NCBI GenBank assembly: GCA_018398765.1
Contig: JAHBMJ010003351.1
Coordinates: forward strand, 1-11,389
Reading direction: 5' to 3'
Origin: Chromera velia
Lineage: Eukaryota; Sar; Chromeraceae
Length of the DNA stretch: 11,389 nt
Position numbers and translations under genes: made by a program. The notes below the pieces were generated by a model. The model was given only the letters and a program-made list of their open reading frames with translations. It was not told the DNA's origin and did no database searches. Position 1 is the first letter of the stretch, and every line of letters starts with the position of its first letter. Below are positions 1 through 6,593 of the stretch, one piece after another.

Positions 1-950
1 CAGATCCTCCGCAGACCCCCAACGTTGCCCACCAGATCCTCCGGAGACCCCCCCCCACCCTATCCACCATGCAGATCTTCCGCAGATCCCTTCACATTGT
101 CTCCCAGATCTTCCGCAGACATCGCAGACCCTTCTCGTACGTTGCCCGCCAAATCTTCCGCAGCCCCCGTGCCGCACATCTCTTCCGGAGACTCGAATCA
201 GATCCCTTCCACCGTGCAGCACATCTCTTCCGGAGACTCCACTCAGATCCCTTCCACCGTGCCGCACATCTCTTCCGGAGACTCCACTCAGATCCCTTCC
301 ACCGTGCAGCACATCTCTTCCGGAGACTCCACTCAGATCCCTTCCACCGTGCCGCACATCTCTTCCGGAGACTCCACTCAGATCCCTTCCACCGTGCCGC
401 ACATCTCTTCCGGAGACTCCACTCAGATCCCTTCCACCGTGCCGCACATCTCCTCCAGAGACTCCACTCAGATCCCTTCCACCGTGCCGCACATCTCTTC
501 CGGAGACTCCACTCAGATCCCTTCCACCCTGTCGCACAGACCCTTTCGAGACCTGCCCACCCTGCTGCACAGACGTTTTCCAGATCCCCTCACGGACCTT
601 TGGGAGATCCAGGCACGGGCCTTCGGGACCCTGCCGCACAGACCCTTCCCAGATCCCCCCACCCTGCCGCACAGACCCTTCCAAGATCCCCCCCCACTCT
701 GCCGCACAGACCCTCTCCCGACCCCCCCACCCTGCCGCACAGATCTTTGGGGGAACCTTTCGACCCCAAGCACGAATCTTTGGGAAGCCATTTCCAGATC
801 CCCCCACTCTGCCGCACAGACCCTTCCCAGATCCCCCAACCCTGCCGCGCAGACCCTCTCTGCCCTGCCGCACACACCCTTTGCAGACCCACCCATTCTG
901 ACGCACGGATCTTACCCAACAGATACACCGACCGTGCATGCTCGTCATGC
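1..950. repeat. Compound minisatellite region
   Basis: The first ~950 bases are a GC-rich, pyrimidine-rich repeat field. Variants of the core cagatcttccgcagac recur at about 1, 31, 70, 103 and 151. They are followed by a regular 45-bp array (175-534), then by degenerate ~33-bp units built on gccgcacagacccttcc and agatccccccacc up to about 900. Echoes of the same motifs occur inside the introns of gene A (about 1487 and 1828), so the repeat family and that gene share ancestry. Long open frames exist here in two plus frames and on the minus strand. That is expected from a repeat whose period is a multiple of three and which lacks stops, so I do not call them genes. Cryptic upstream exons of gene A could be hidden here. 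Confidence 0.85.
175..534 (+). repeat. Tandem array, eight 45-bp units
   Basis: Eight consecutive 45-bp units begin with cacatctcttccggagac and end in ccttccaccgtgc or a close variant. They differ by only a few substitutions, for example an Arg-for-Gly codon in the seventh unit and an Asn codon in the first. Read in one plus frame, each unit gives a 15-residue peptide beginning HISSGDSTQIPST. Read in the next frame it gives a different open peptide (AAHLFRRLHSDPFHR). Low divergence suggests recent expansion by slippage or unequal exchange. Whether any frame is translated cannot be decided from the sequence. Confidence 0.95.
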
Positions 951-995
951 ACAACAGATCCATCCAGTCATCTTTTCTGGCTCTTCGGCTTGCAG

Positions 996-1055
996 AGTCC
1001 GTACCGGGCTCTGAGTGGAAGCAACGCGAGGCGTCGGAGCTGAAGGAAAGGGAAG
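996..1055 (+). CDS. Gene A exon 1 (repeat exon copy 1)
   Basis: A 60-nt exon lies between acceptor ttcggcttgcag and donor GGAAG|GTCAGC, phase 1-1. It encodes SVPGSEWKQREASELKE and a few more residues. It is the first of three diverged copies of the same exon. Conservation of the splice sites and of the open phase in all copies is the main support. A nearby alternative acceptor two bases downstream cannot be excluded. Confidence 0.5.
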
Positions 1056-4000
1056 GTCAGCACCCCGCAGCTTCAAAATATCTTGTGATGTACCATATCT
1101 CTGCCCCCCTGTGTCGGTAGCTCGAACCGTCCGTCCGTCCTTTCCGTCTCTCCGTCGCCCTCCGACGGAGCAATGCGCTCCTTCCATATCCTCGCCCCCC
1201 GCCCTTTTGCCCGCATGGACGGGCTTCTTGACTGCCCGCCCTTTTCAGACCCATCCACTCTTGTCTGGCTTTTTGGCTTGCAGGGTCCGTTCCGTGTTCT
1301 GAGTGGAGGCGAAGCGAGGCGTCGGAGCTGAAGGAAAGCGAGGGTCAGCACCAATTTCTTGATGCACCATATGGGTACTCCGTCTGTGTCGGTCGCTCGA
1401 ACCGTTCGTCTTTTGCGTCTCTTCGTCGGTCTTCCCGCTCCTTAATTCGACGGGCTCCTGTTCGACTGCATTCCTCTCAAGATGGTTTCCAGATCCCCAC
1501 TCCGTGTACTTTGACCCGTTTTCACACCAGCAACCCTTGTTCGACTTTTCCACCCGCATGCAGGACCCGTGCCATTCTCGGAATGGAAGCAAGACGAGGT
1601 CCCCGAGCTGAAGGAAAATGGTCAGCACCCTCCAATTTTTTTGGCTATGCCCGAGCTGTTCTGCTCATCTGTATCGGGGATTCGTTTTCGTCGGGTGCAC
1701 CCCTCTCCAGCACGCTGCCGTTTTCGGGCCCCCACGCACCCGTCGGCTGGCCACCTTTTAGGCCTGCTCATCAGACCTTCAGCATTACGGCCATGCTGTT
1801 CAGATGCCTTTACTTCCACCCTGCCCGCAGATCTTCGGCAGCCCCGCCTTTTTTTTCCAAGGTCGAAACGGGGCCGTCTTTCCCTCATCCTGACGAGTTC
1901 GCACAAAAAACGAGACAGCAGTTTCTTGTGCGTTCTCTATGTGCAGGTGCGGGGGTCTGGTTGGGATGGAGCAAAGCTGAAGTGGGATGTAGAGCTGGAG
2001 AGGGGTGTAGGGCAATAGAGGGGTGTAGAGCGGGAGAGGGGTGTAGAGCGGGAGCGAGGTGTAGAGCGCAACTGGGGTGTCCTAAGGATCTGGGGTCTCC
2101 GAGAGATCCGGGATGTGAAGGTCAGCGGCGACTCTTTCTTTTTTCCCTGCGGTCCTTCTTGGTCTTGTGGGCACGAGAAGTGCAGAAGCACTAGAGTAGG
2201 AAACGGTTCTTTAGCTTCGTGTGGCTAGTTCCTGTCGCTTTTCCCCGGTTTTTCCACCGGTGGCTCTTCGTTTCCCGTCATTAAGTAGACGCCCTCACGG
2301 TCTTTCGAAGGAGCGTTGTCTCTGCAGGGGCCATGATGGGCTGTCGGAGCACTTGGGAGGCGACACCGCTCCACGGGAACGGGAAGGACTCAGCCTCCCA
2401 GCGAGGCGGTGTTTGCACAGGCCGGTCCTCCTGCGGTGTACTGCTGGCTGAAAAATGTCGCGTGGGCTGCAGTCAGAACACGAGGGACGGTAATTGTGGT
2501 GCTGTTGTGTGGACGAGAGAGACTTCGATACAGTCCGGGCGCATCTAGCGTCGAGCCGTGCACGCATGAGGTCTCCTTCGATCTGTTCTCTTTGCAGGTT
2601 CAAAGATCCAGAGCGGAGGGGGCAAAGCGGGAGCTAACGACGGGAACTTGAGAGGTCTGTCTTCGCGTTCTTGCCACATAACCGCTTGTTCTTGGTACAG
2701 TCATGCAGTCGATGCGGGAATGTCTGTCTGGAGTGTTGTTCCGCTTTTCTCGGTTTTTCTTTCTCCTGCGAGGAATCGAAGCTCAGTTGTGTTTTCTGCG
2801 TCTGTCTCGTCTCGCTCAGGCGGCTTGGTGCACCTGGGGGGCGGACAGTCGGAGTCCAAGGAGCGCGTGAGGGTGCGGGTTTCCCTCCAACAGGACGACA
2901 GAACGTCGGCAGGTCCTTCTTCTTCCTTCAGTTGGCTTTTTTCAGTTTGGCCGAAGAATCGTTTGGCGAAAAAAGACGTAGAGTACACCAAGGCTCTTTA
3001 GCTTTGGCAGTCTGGCTGAGCAGACCGGCGATGAAAAACGAAAGAGAGTGCAACAGGATTCTTCAGCTTCCAATCGCACAGTTCTCTGGTGTCGGGTCCT
3101 GCTCTTCTTCGCTTTTTCCTCTCTCCAGGTGTCCGCTCGTTTTTGCCCCGCCTATCTCCGTCTGCTTTTGTTCTTTCTGGCTGTCTCCGTGCCCATCCAT
3201 GAGTTCAATTCCGCCCTCCATTCCTGCAGTTGTCGGGAACCCCAGGGGAGCGAGGCCTCATGGCCGTCCTGGAGGTGGCGGTCCCGGCCGAGGGCTGTTC
3301 GGGGGTGCGGGGGGGTGGCGGAGAGGACTCGAGCCTGCAAGGCTTCCACAGGGTGCGTCGGTCAGCGGGTGTCCTTTGCGTCTTCCGTGCACGCCCATTT
3401 CTTCCGGCGTGTCGAGACTCTCTCTTGCTCTTTGACTGCAATCCGTCTCTCGTTTCTCCTGCTTGCAGGCCTCGGGCAGCCTCTGGGTGGGTGTGATGGC
3501 TGTGACGCGAACCGGGCGTCGAAGCTCCAGAACACGGTGAGTCGGCTAGCTGCCTCTATCCCTTGTCTTCCCTAGGTCGTGCGCTGTCGCGTTGCACACT
3601 GTGCTTCCTCCTCCTCTCTGCAGCACTACCGCGACGGTGTGCGAGGAGGCGAGACGTTCGGGGAGGGTGTTGAGATCAGCATTGCCGGAGGTCGGTTTTT
3701 CTTTGGTTCGGTCGGCCGTTGTCGAGACTGCAGTATGCGTCCTGGTCCGATCGATCGACCCTCTGCTGTTCTCACCGCATCTCGTTGTATTTTTTTGGTA
3801 TTTTTTGGGTATTTTTTTGTATTTTTTGGGACCGTGTCTGTTTGCGTCCTGGTCCGGTCGATCGACCCTCTGCTGTTCTCACCGCATCTCGTGATTGGTT
3901 TTTTTGTCGACTTCCCTTCTTCTCTCCCTCCGCCTCAATCCGCGTGCATCCCGTCGTTGCTGATCGACTCCTTGCGTGGTGCAGAGTGGGCGCTGTCGAA

Positions 4001-5724
4001 CAAGACGAGCAACCGGCTGGCTCACGCGTACAATGGGAACACAACCCTCTGCCAAAAGTGCGGCCAGCGCTTTGACGAAGAGAACAACCCTGTCGGAAAC
4101 AGGCTGAACAAGTCTCCGGACGTGTGCATGGGCCAAAATCATGAAGGCCCCTTTTCACCTGTGCAGCAGCAGCAGGCCTCCGCCAGCTCCGGTCAGTAAA
4201 CTCAGGCAGTCCTCCCTGAAAACCCAAACTCAGTGCGCGTCGTCCGCTTACCCCAAAATTTCTCCCCCACCATACATATGTCACCGCTATCTCTTTAGAT
4301 TGACTTCTTTTCGCGTGCGTGCGTGGCCGACGCGTCACCGTCAGCTAGGCAGGAGTCCCTGTGTGGCCGTTGATGGGCGTACTTCTGAGACTTCTCTTCG
4401 CGTGCGTGTGTGCCTAGTCTGGCCTGGCTGCATGCGACCTCGAAGTGCGCGCGCCGTGCGTGTGTATGTGTGTCGCTGCATCATGGATGGCCGCGGAAGT
4501 GAGGAAGCAGGCGTCTTGAGGTTTGAGTGTCTGCCGGCAGGCCGAACGAAAATTTCTCCAGCATGCTGTAGACTGACGTGTTGTGAGGGTGTCTGCGGGC
4601 CTTCCCCTTTTCTTCTTTGCCGGAACGAAAATTTCTCCAGCATACGTTTGGTGTCTCCAGCTTGAAGTGCCGAGAGCGGTGTGTGATCGAATGGCTGGCT
4701 GTTGGTCCTATGGGTGTTCGGTGCACAGGCGTACGTGCGTGGCTCAAGGTCGCTTCGCGCATGCCGAGAGCTGTGTGTGATCGAATGGCTCCTATTTTCG
4801 TCTCTTTTATCGCGCCGGGTTCTCTTTGCTGTCTCGCATGGCAGTGCGTGCAATTTCGCTGCAGAGCGTCGTTGGCATCTATCGGCCAGGGTCATCAAAG
4901 CAGGCTCCTACATGGGTTTGCGCAAGTCCCTCTTCGCCGCTGCCGAGCAAAACCATGCCTTCGCTCCTTCAAACGGCGGGGTGAAATATGACCCGTTGCC
5001 CCCATCATCCTCTTCTGATCTGACACTAGATCTGTTCTTCGAGACGAAGACGAAAGCGCTGGACATGGAAAGCAGCATCGGCCGAGAAGTTCGTCGTTTC
5101 GGGGTGGATCCGGAAAACCTGGTCCTCATCGTGCCAGAAGAGCAGCCGATGCCTGCAAAGCGGGTTTATGAACGTGACTATTCTCCAACCGAGACTCCAG
5201 AACGAGTCCAGAGCGAAGGGGTGGAGAGCTTGCCGGAGTCAGATGCGTTCCACAGTCAGTTGACCCGCGATGACATCGCGTTTGAGTCTTGGTTCACATT
5301 GGCGGACTGGACCGCCATTGCCTCAAGGCCACACTGGGCTCATCTGCTTGAGAAGGAAATGTGCAAAGGCCCCGAAGCGAAGCTCATGAAGGACCCGGGG
5401 AATCGCATTGTCCTGCCCACGCAACTCCACGATCTTTACGACGGACGCACGGCGCAAAATGTGCCGCTGCTGACCATCTTTTTGGCAGACCAACAGCCGG
5501 ACGGAGAGGCAGATTCCAGTGGCCGATCTGAGGTTTCTATCGTCATTGAGTTACGCTACCATGAAATGCTGCCATTTTATCTCCCGTGGTTCCGAAATAC
5601 GCAAGACATCACGGTGCAGGGCGGGCGTCCTCGGTTCCTTGCGACATTGAGAAAGCTCAACGTGGGAGTCTTTAAGGAAGAGCTTACTAGAAGACATGGG
5701 AGGACCATGCTGATTTGGAACTAG
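996..5724 (+). CDS. Gene A: multi-exon gene of symmetric phase-1 exons (span; 5' end uncertain)
   Basis: This is the gene-level span. Exons are modelled at 996-1055, 1284-1343, 1564-1620, 1947-2120, 2328-2408, 2598-2654, 2820-2912, (optional 3011-3088), 3230-3352, 3469-3536, 3624-3690, 3985-4191 and 4865-5724. Each follows a pyrimidine-rich AG acceptor and precedes a GT donor; the first four donors are all GTCAGC. Every intron sits in phase 1 except the one splitting 3469-3690, which is phase 0 but lies inside a unit that is phase 1-1 overall. Thus almost any exon can be removed or duplicated without a frameshift. The N-terminal part is low-complexity, rich in Gly, Arg, Ser and Glu; the C-terminal part is well-formed globular sequence with a stop at 5722-5724. 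I see no convincing initiator, so the gene probably begins upstream of the window. The product is unknown. Confidence 0.5.
1284..1343 (+). CDS. Gene A exon 2 (repeat exon copy 2)
   Basis: A 60-nt exon lies between acceptor tttttggcttgcag and donor CGAGG|GTCAGC, phase 1-1. It encodes SVPCSEWRRSEASELKE. By eye it is about 85% identical in DNA to exon 1. The other two frames of this exon contain stops, so only the phase-1 frame is continuous, and it is the frame that preserves SEW...ASELKE. Confidence 0.5.
1564..1620 (+). CDS. Gene A exon 3 (repeat exon copy 3)
   Basis: A 57-nt exon lies between acceptor cacccgcatgcag and donor AAATG|GTCAGC, phase 1-1. It encodes PVPFSEWKQDEVPELKEN. It is one codon shorter than copies 1 and 2, a frame-preserving difference. 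It is the most diverged copy in DNA yet still keeps SEWKQ and ELKE, which hints at selection on the peptide. Confidence 0.5.
1621..1946 (+). other. Intron 3 of gene A
   Basis: A 326-base interval between exons 3 and 4. It starts with the decaying remains of the third tandem module and contains cagatcttcggcag (about 1828-1841), an echo of the upstream minisatellite, followed by an eight-T run. Frames are open here on both strands, but none has better support than an intron. Confidence 0.45.
1947..2120 (+). CDS. Gene A exon 4, with Cys-Arg-Ala hexapeptide repeats
   Basis: A 174-nt exon (58 codons) lies between acceptor ctatgtgcag and donor TGAAG|GTCAGC, phase 1-1. It opens with VWLGWSKAEVG, then carries five consecutive six-residue units of the form CRAxxG, and ends in a Pro/Gly/Asp tail (CPKDLGSPRDPGCE). 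The repeat makes this a regularly spaced cysteine segment, one Cys every six residues. The Trp near its start loosely recalls the SEWKQ exons, but I cannot show homology. The donor hexamer equals that of exons 1-3, which suggests a related origin. Confidence 0.5.
1989..2078 (+). repeat. Five 18-bp tandem units inside exon 4
   Basis: Five 18-bp units start with gtagagc or gtagggc and mostly end in gaggggt: 1989-2006, 2007-2024, 2025-2042, 2043-2060 and 2061-2078. The period is a multiple of three, so each unit encodes one CRAxxG hexapeptide. Confidence 0.9.
2328..2408 (+). CDS. Gene A exon 5 (candidate)
   Basis: An 81-nt exon lies between acceptor cgttgtctctgcag and donor GAGGCG|GTGTTT, phase 1-1. 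It encodes a short segment starting AMMGCRSTWEATPLHGNGK. Support is the acceptor, the matching phase and the absence of stops. The donor is weak, so the 3' edge is uncertain. No domain recognised. Confidence 0.35.
2598..2654 (+). CDS. Gene A exon 6
   Basis: A 57-nt exon lies between acceptor tgttctctttgcag and donor TTGAGAG|GTCTGT, phase 1-1. It encodes SKIQSGGGKAGANDGNLR, a Gly-rich linker-like peptide. Both splice sites are good. No domain recognised. Confidence 0.45.
2820..2912 (+). CDS. Gene A exon 7
   Basis: A 93-nt exon lies between acceptor gtctcgctcag and donor GCAG|GTCCTT, phase 1-1. It encodes a basic/polar segment starting GLVHLGGGQSESKERVRV. Stronger-looking donors inside it (GTGAGG at about 2867) would end in phase 0 and break the phase-1 pattern, so I chose the later one; this choice is an inference. 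Confidence 0.4.
3011..3088 (+). CDS. Gene A optional exon (weak candidate)
   Basis: A possible 78-nt exon lies between acceptor tagctttggcag and donor TTCTCTG|GTGTCG, again phase 1-1. It encodes a peptide starting WLSRPAMKNERECNRILQL. It has no stop and fits the phase, but both splice sites are mediocre. It may simply be part of the 317-base intron between 2912 and 3230. Confidence 0.2.
3230..3352 (+). CDS. Gene A exon 8, glycine/arginine-rich
   Basis: A 123-nt exon (41 codons) lies between acceptor ctccattcctgcag and donor CAGG|GTGCGT, phase 1-1. It is an RGG-like Gly/Arg/Pro-rich segment (HGRPGGGGPGRGLFGGAGGW). Such segments are often flexible or RNA-binding in other proteins; here that is only an analogy from composition. 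Confidence 0.45.
3469..3536 (+). CDS. Gene A exon 9
   Basis: A 68-nt exon lies between acceptor tctcctgcttgcag and the strong donor ACACG|GTGAGT. It enters in phase 1 and leaves in phase 0. It encodes LGQPLGGCDGCDANRASKL and a few residues more, with a CDGC pair. The next exon starts in phase 0, so the pair forms one 135-nt phase 1-1 unit. Confidence 0.5.
3624..3690 (+). CDS. Gene A exon 10
   Basis: A 67-nt exon lies between acceptor cctcctctctgcag and donor CGGAG|GTCGGT, entering in phase 0 and leaving in phase 1. It encodes HYRDGVRGGETFGEGVEIS and a short tail. The complementary phases with exon 9 are good support for both. No domain recognised. Confidence 0.5.
3736..3892 (+). repeat. 50-bp direct repeat around a T-rich spacer, inside an intron
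   Basis: The 50 bases at 3736-3785 recur at 3843-3892 with one mismatch (ggtccga versus ggtccgg). Both contain tcgatcgaccctctgctg. The 57 bases between are runs of six or seven T separated by gta, ggta or gggta. It lies in the 294-base intron between exons 10 and 11 and looks like a recent 107-bp tandem duplication. Confidence 0.95.
3985..4191 (+). CDS. Gene A exon 11, Cys/His zinc-knuckle-like segment
   Basis: A 207-nt exon (69 codons) lies between acceptor cttgcgtggtgcag and donor CTCCG|GTCAGT, phase 1-1. It begins EWALSNKTSNRLAHAYNGN (the Glu codon is completed from the previous exon). It then shows CQKCGQRFDEENN and, 16 residues further, CMGQNHEGPF, followed by a Gln/Ser-rich tail with four Gln. 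The arrangement C-X2-C...C-X4-H followed by G-P-F would suit zinc binding and faintly recalls CHORD-like zinc modules. That resemblance is by pattern only; I do not recognise the family. The acceptor could lie two bases downstream, which would change the phase. Confidence 0.6.
4192..4864 (+). other. Long last intron of gene A, rich in short direct repeats
   Basis: A 673-base intron. It contains GT-rich tracts (about 4310-4475). A 21-bp perfect direct repeat occurs at 4544-4564 and 4623-4643 (core cgaaaatttctccagcat). A 28-bp near-perfect repeat occurs at 4669-4696 and 4763-4790 (core gtgtgatcgaatggct, one mismatch in the full unit). Several sections resemble the sequence downstream of the gene at 5880-6100. 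I tested internal acceptors for additional phase-1 exons and found none that stay open. Confidence 0.6.
4865..5724 (+). CDS. Gene A terminal exon with HNH-like C-terminal domain
   Basis: An 860-nt exon follows acceptor aatttcgctgcag. It enters in phase 1 and stays open for 285 codons to TAG at 5722-5724. It is the best-supported coding stretch in the window. The first ~50 residues are basic/mixed (starting RRWHLSARVIKAGSYMGLRK), followed by an acidic, Pro/Ser-rich linker (about residues 50-125). A globular domain covers the last ~155 residues. In it WAHLLEKE (His codon 5341-5343) is followed 20 residues later by NRIVLPTQLHDLYDG, where Asn (5401) and His (5428) are spaced N-X8-H. It then continues with SEVSIVIELRYHEM. 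This H...N-X8-H pattern and the following DG resemble HNH-type nuclease folds (HNH_2-like). No CXXC pair sits close by, so catalytic activity is uncertain. Function in the cell is unknown. Confidence 0.8.
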
Positions 5725-6173
5725 CGTTGATTTTTTCTGTCAAGGAACAATCAAAATGACTGATCGACAAGAGCTGTCACGATTGTGTATCTAGGGGTGA
5801 CCGGCGGTTTCGGTGCCGACTAGAAAAGCAAGCATATGCGTATAAAAAGTACATATCGAGTCGTATGCGTGCGTGCCTGCGTGCGTGTGCCTAGTTGATT
5901 CGACACGTCCAGCTCTGGTACCAGATTGAAGTCTAGATTGAAGTACGCGTGCGAGTTCGGCCAGGTCGGTGCATCATGAATGGTCGCGGCGAAAGTCAGC
6001 TAGCTAGGCGGGAGCGGGTCGATCGAACGAATGTCGAACGAAGATTTTTCTATGCAGCATGCATTGATGTGCCTGCGTGAGGGATCGTGAGGGTGTGCGT
6101 GTGGGGGGTTCGGGGTGTCTACTTTATTTTTTGCTGAAGGAAGCATATGTAAGGTTACACTGTGCTATTAGGA
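5725..6173. other. Downstream flank of gene A; diverged repeat copy
   Basis: No supported gene. The stretch holds the presumed 3' UTR, a GCGT-rich tract at about 5863-5890, a tandem agattgaagt doublet (5923-5944), and sections that parallel the last intron of gene A: gcatcatgaatggtcgcgg (5971-5989), gtcagctagctaggcggg (5995-6012) and cgaacgaagattttt (6035-6049). Confidence 0.6.
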
Positions 6174-6229
6174 GTAACCAACTTAGTTTGGTTACCTAGC
6201 TAGGCGGCCGTTAGGCCGCTTGGTAACCA
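6174..6229. repeat. Nested inverted repeats with alternative pairing
   Basis: gtaaccaa (6174-6181) can pair with ttggttac (6188-6195) across a 6-base loop. The same right arm, extended as tggttacc (6189-6196), can instead pair with ggtaacca (6222-6229), enclosing a second hairpin gcggcc/ggccgc (6204-6209 and 6214-6219, loop gtta). The two outer pairings are mutually exclusive. It lies about 365 bases upstream of the decayed gag start. Confidence 0.85.
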
Positions 6230-6593
6230 GTTTTATCGTTAGTATTGTCAGATCGATTATCCCGCGGCCGGCGCGCGTCTGCTCGGCCCAGGTCCGGCGC
6301 CGTTACGGGCTGCGATACATGTGAATCCATGGATGACGAATTCTGTGAAAGCATGCTAATCTCTCACCGATTGGCCTGCTCCGATGGTTGAAAACCGTTA
6401 AGGGGAGATCGTTCCTTATCTTTTCTGTGTGACAGACTTTCTATATAGATTCTTATACCCTCAGTTCATCATTTATTCTACAATGAATCTACATGTGGTG
6501 CATCTGACGCGGGTACGAACTCACATACACAAGCGTATGCAGACACCTGTCGCTCTTGTCCAGTCTCCAAAGTTTTTGGTTTCTTCAGTTACG
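6230..6593 (+). other. Leader region upstream of the gag remnant
   Basis: No supported gene. It contains a GC-rich palindromic patch (cgcggccggcgcgcg, about 6262-6276) and then AT-rich sequence. The reading frame of the gag remnant is open from about 6429 without interruption up to 6689, but I prefer the ATG at 6594. This may be the untranslated leader or part of a 5' LTR. I could not find a matching LTR downstream. Confidence 0.4.

Larger units (their letters stand above)
950..1800 (+). repeat. Three tandem ~285-bp exon-intron modules
   Basis: Successive copies start near 976, 1264 and 1545; the exon starts are 288 and 280 bp apart. Outside the exons the match persists: ttggcttgcag before the exon, gtcagcacc after it, then accatat, ctgtgtcgg and gctcgaaccgt in copies 1 and 2, with a fading version (ctgtatcgg) in copy 3. 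The intron parts have diverged far more than the exons. Boundaries are approximate. Confidence 0.75.

Noticed and set aside
175-534. CRISPR-like array
   Set aside because: Units are directly adjacent with no unique spacers; this is a minisatellite.
513-952. Minus-strand Gly/Val/Arg-rich open frames
   Set aside because: Low-complexity reverse reading of the repeats; no splice or start context.
25-1043. Two overlapping 320-330-residue plus-strand open frames
   Set aside because: They arise from stop-free repeats with periods that are multiples of three. Both frames and the minus strand are open, and one of them runs out of phase through exon 1.
2671-3435. 254-residue plus-strand open frame
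   Set aside because: It runs through apparent intron sequence and polypyrimidine tracts. It uses the same frame as exon 8, so that exon is the likely real part.
3772-4338. 188-residue minus-strand open frame
   Set aside because: It overlaps the better supported exon 11 and the T-run intron; the peptide is basic and low-complexity.
4341-4898. 185-residue minus-strand open frame
   Set aside because: It lies opposite the repeat-rich intron and has no recognisable structure.
6150-6240. 5' LTR end or tRNA primer-binding site for the retroelement
   Set aside because: tggtaacc vaguely resembles a TGGTA primer site, but no second LTR or TG...CA pair could be found.
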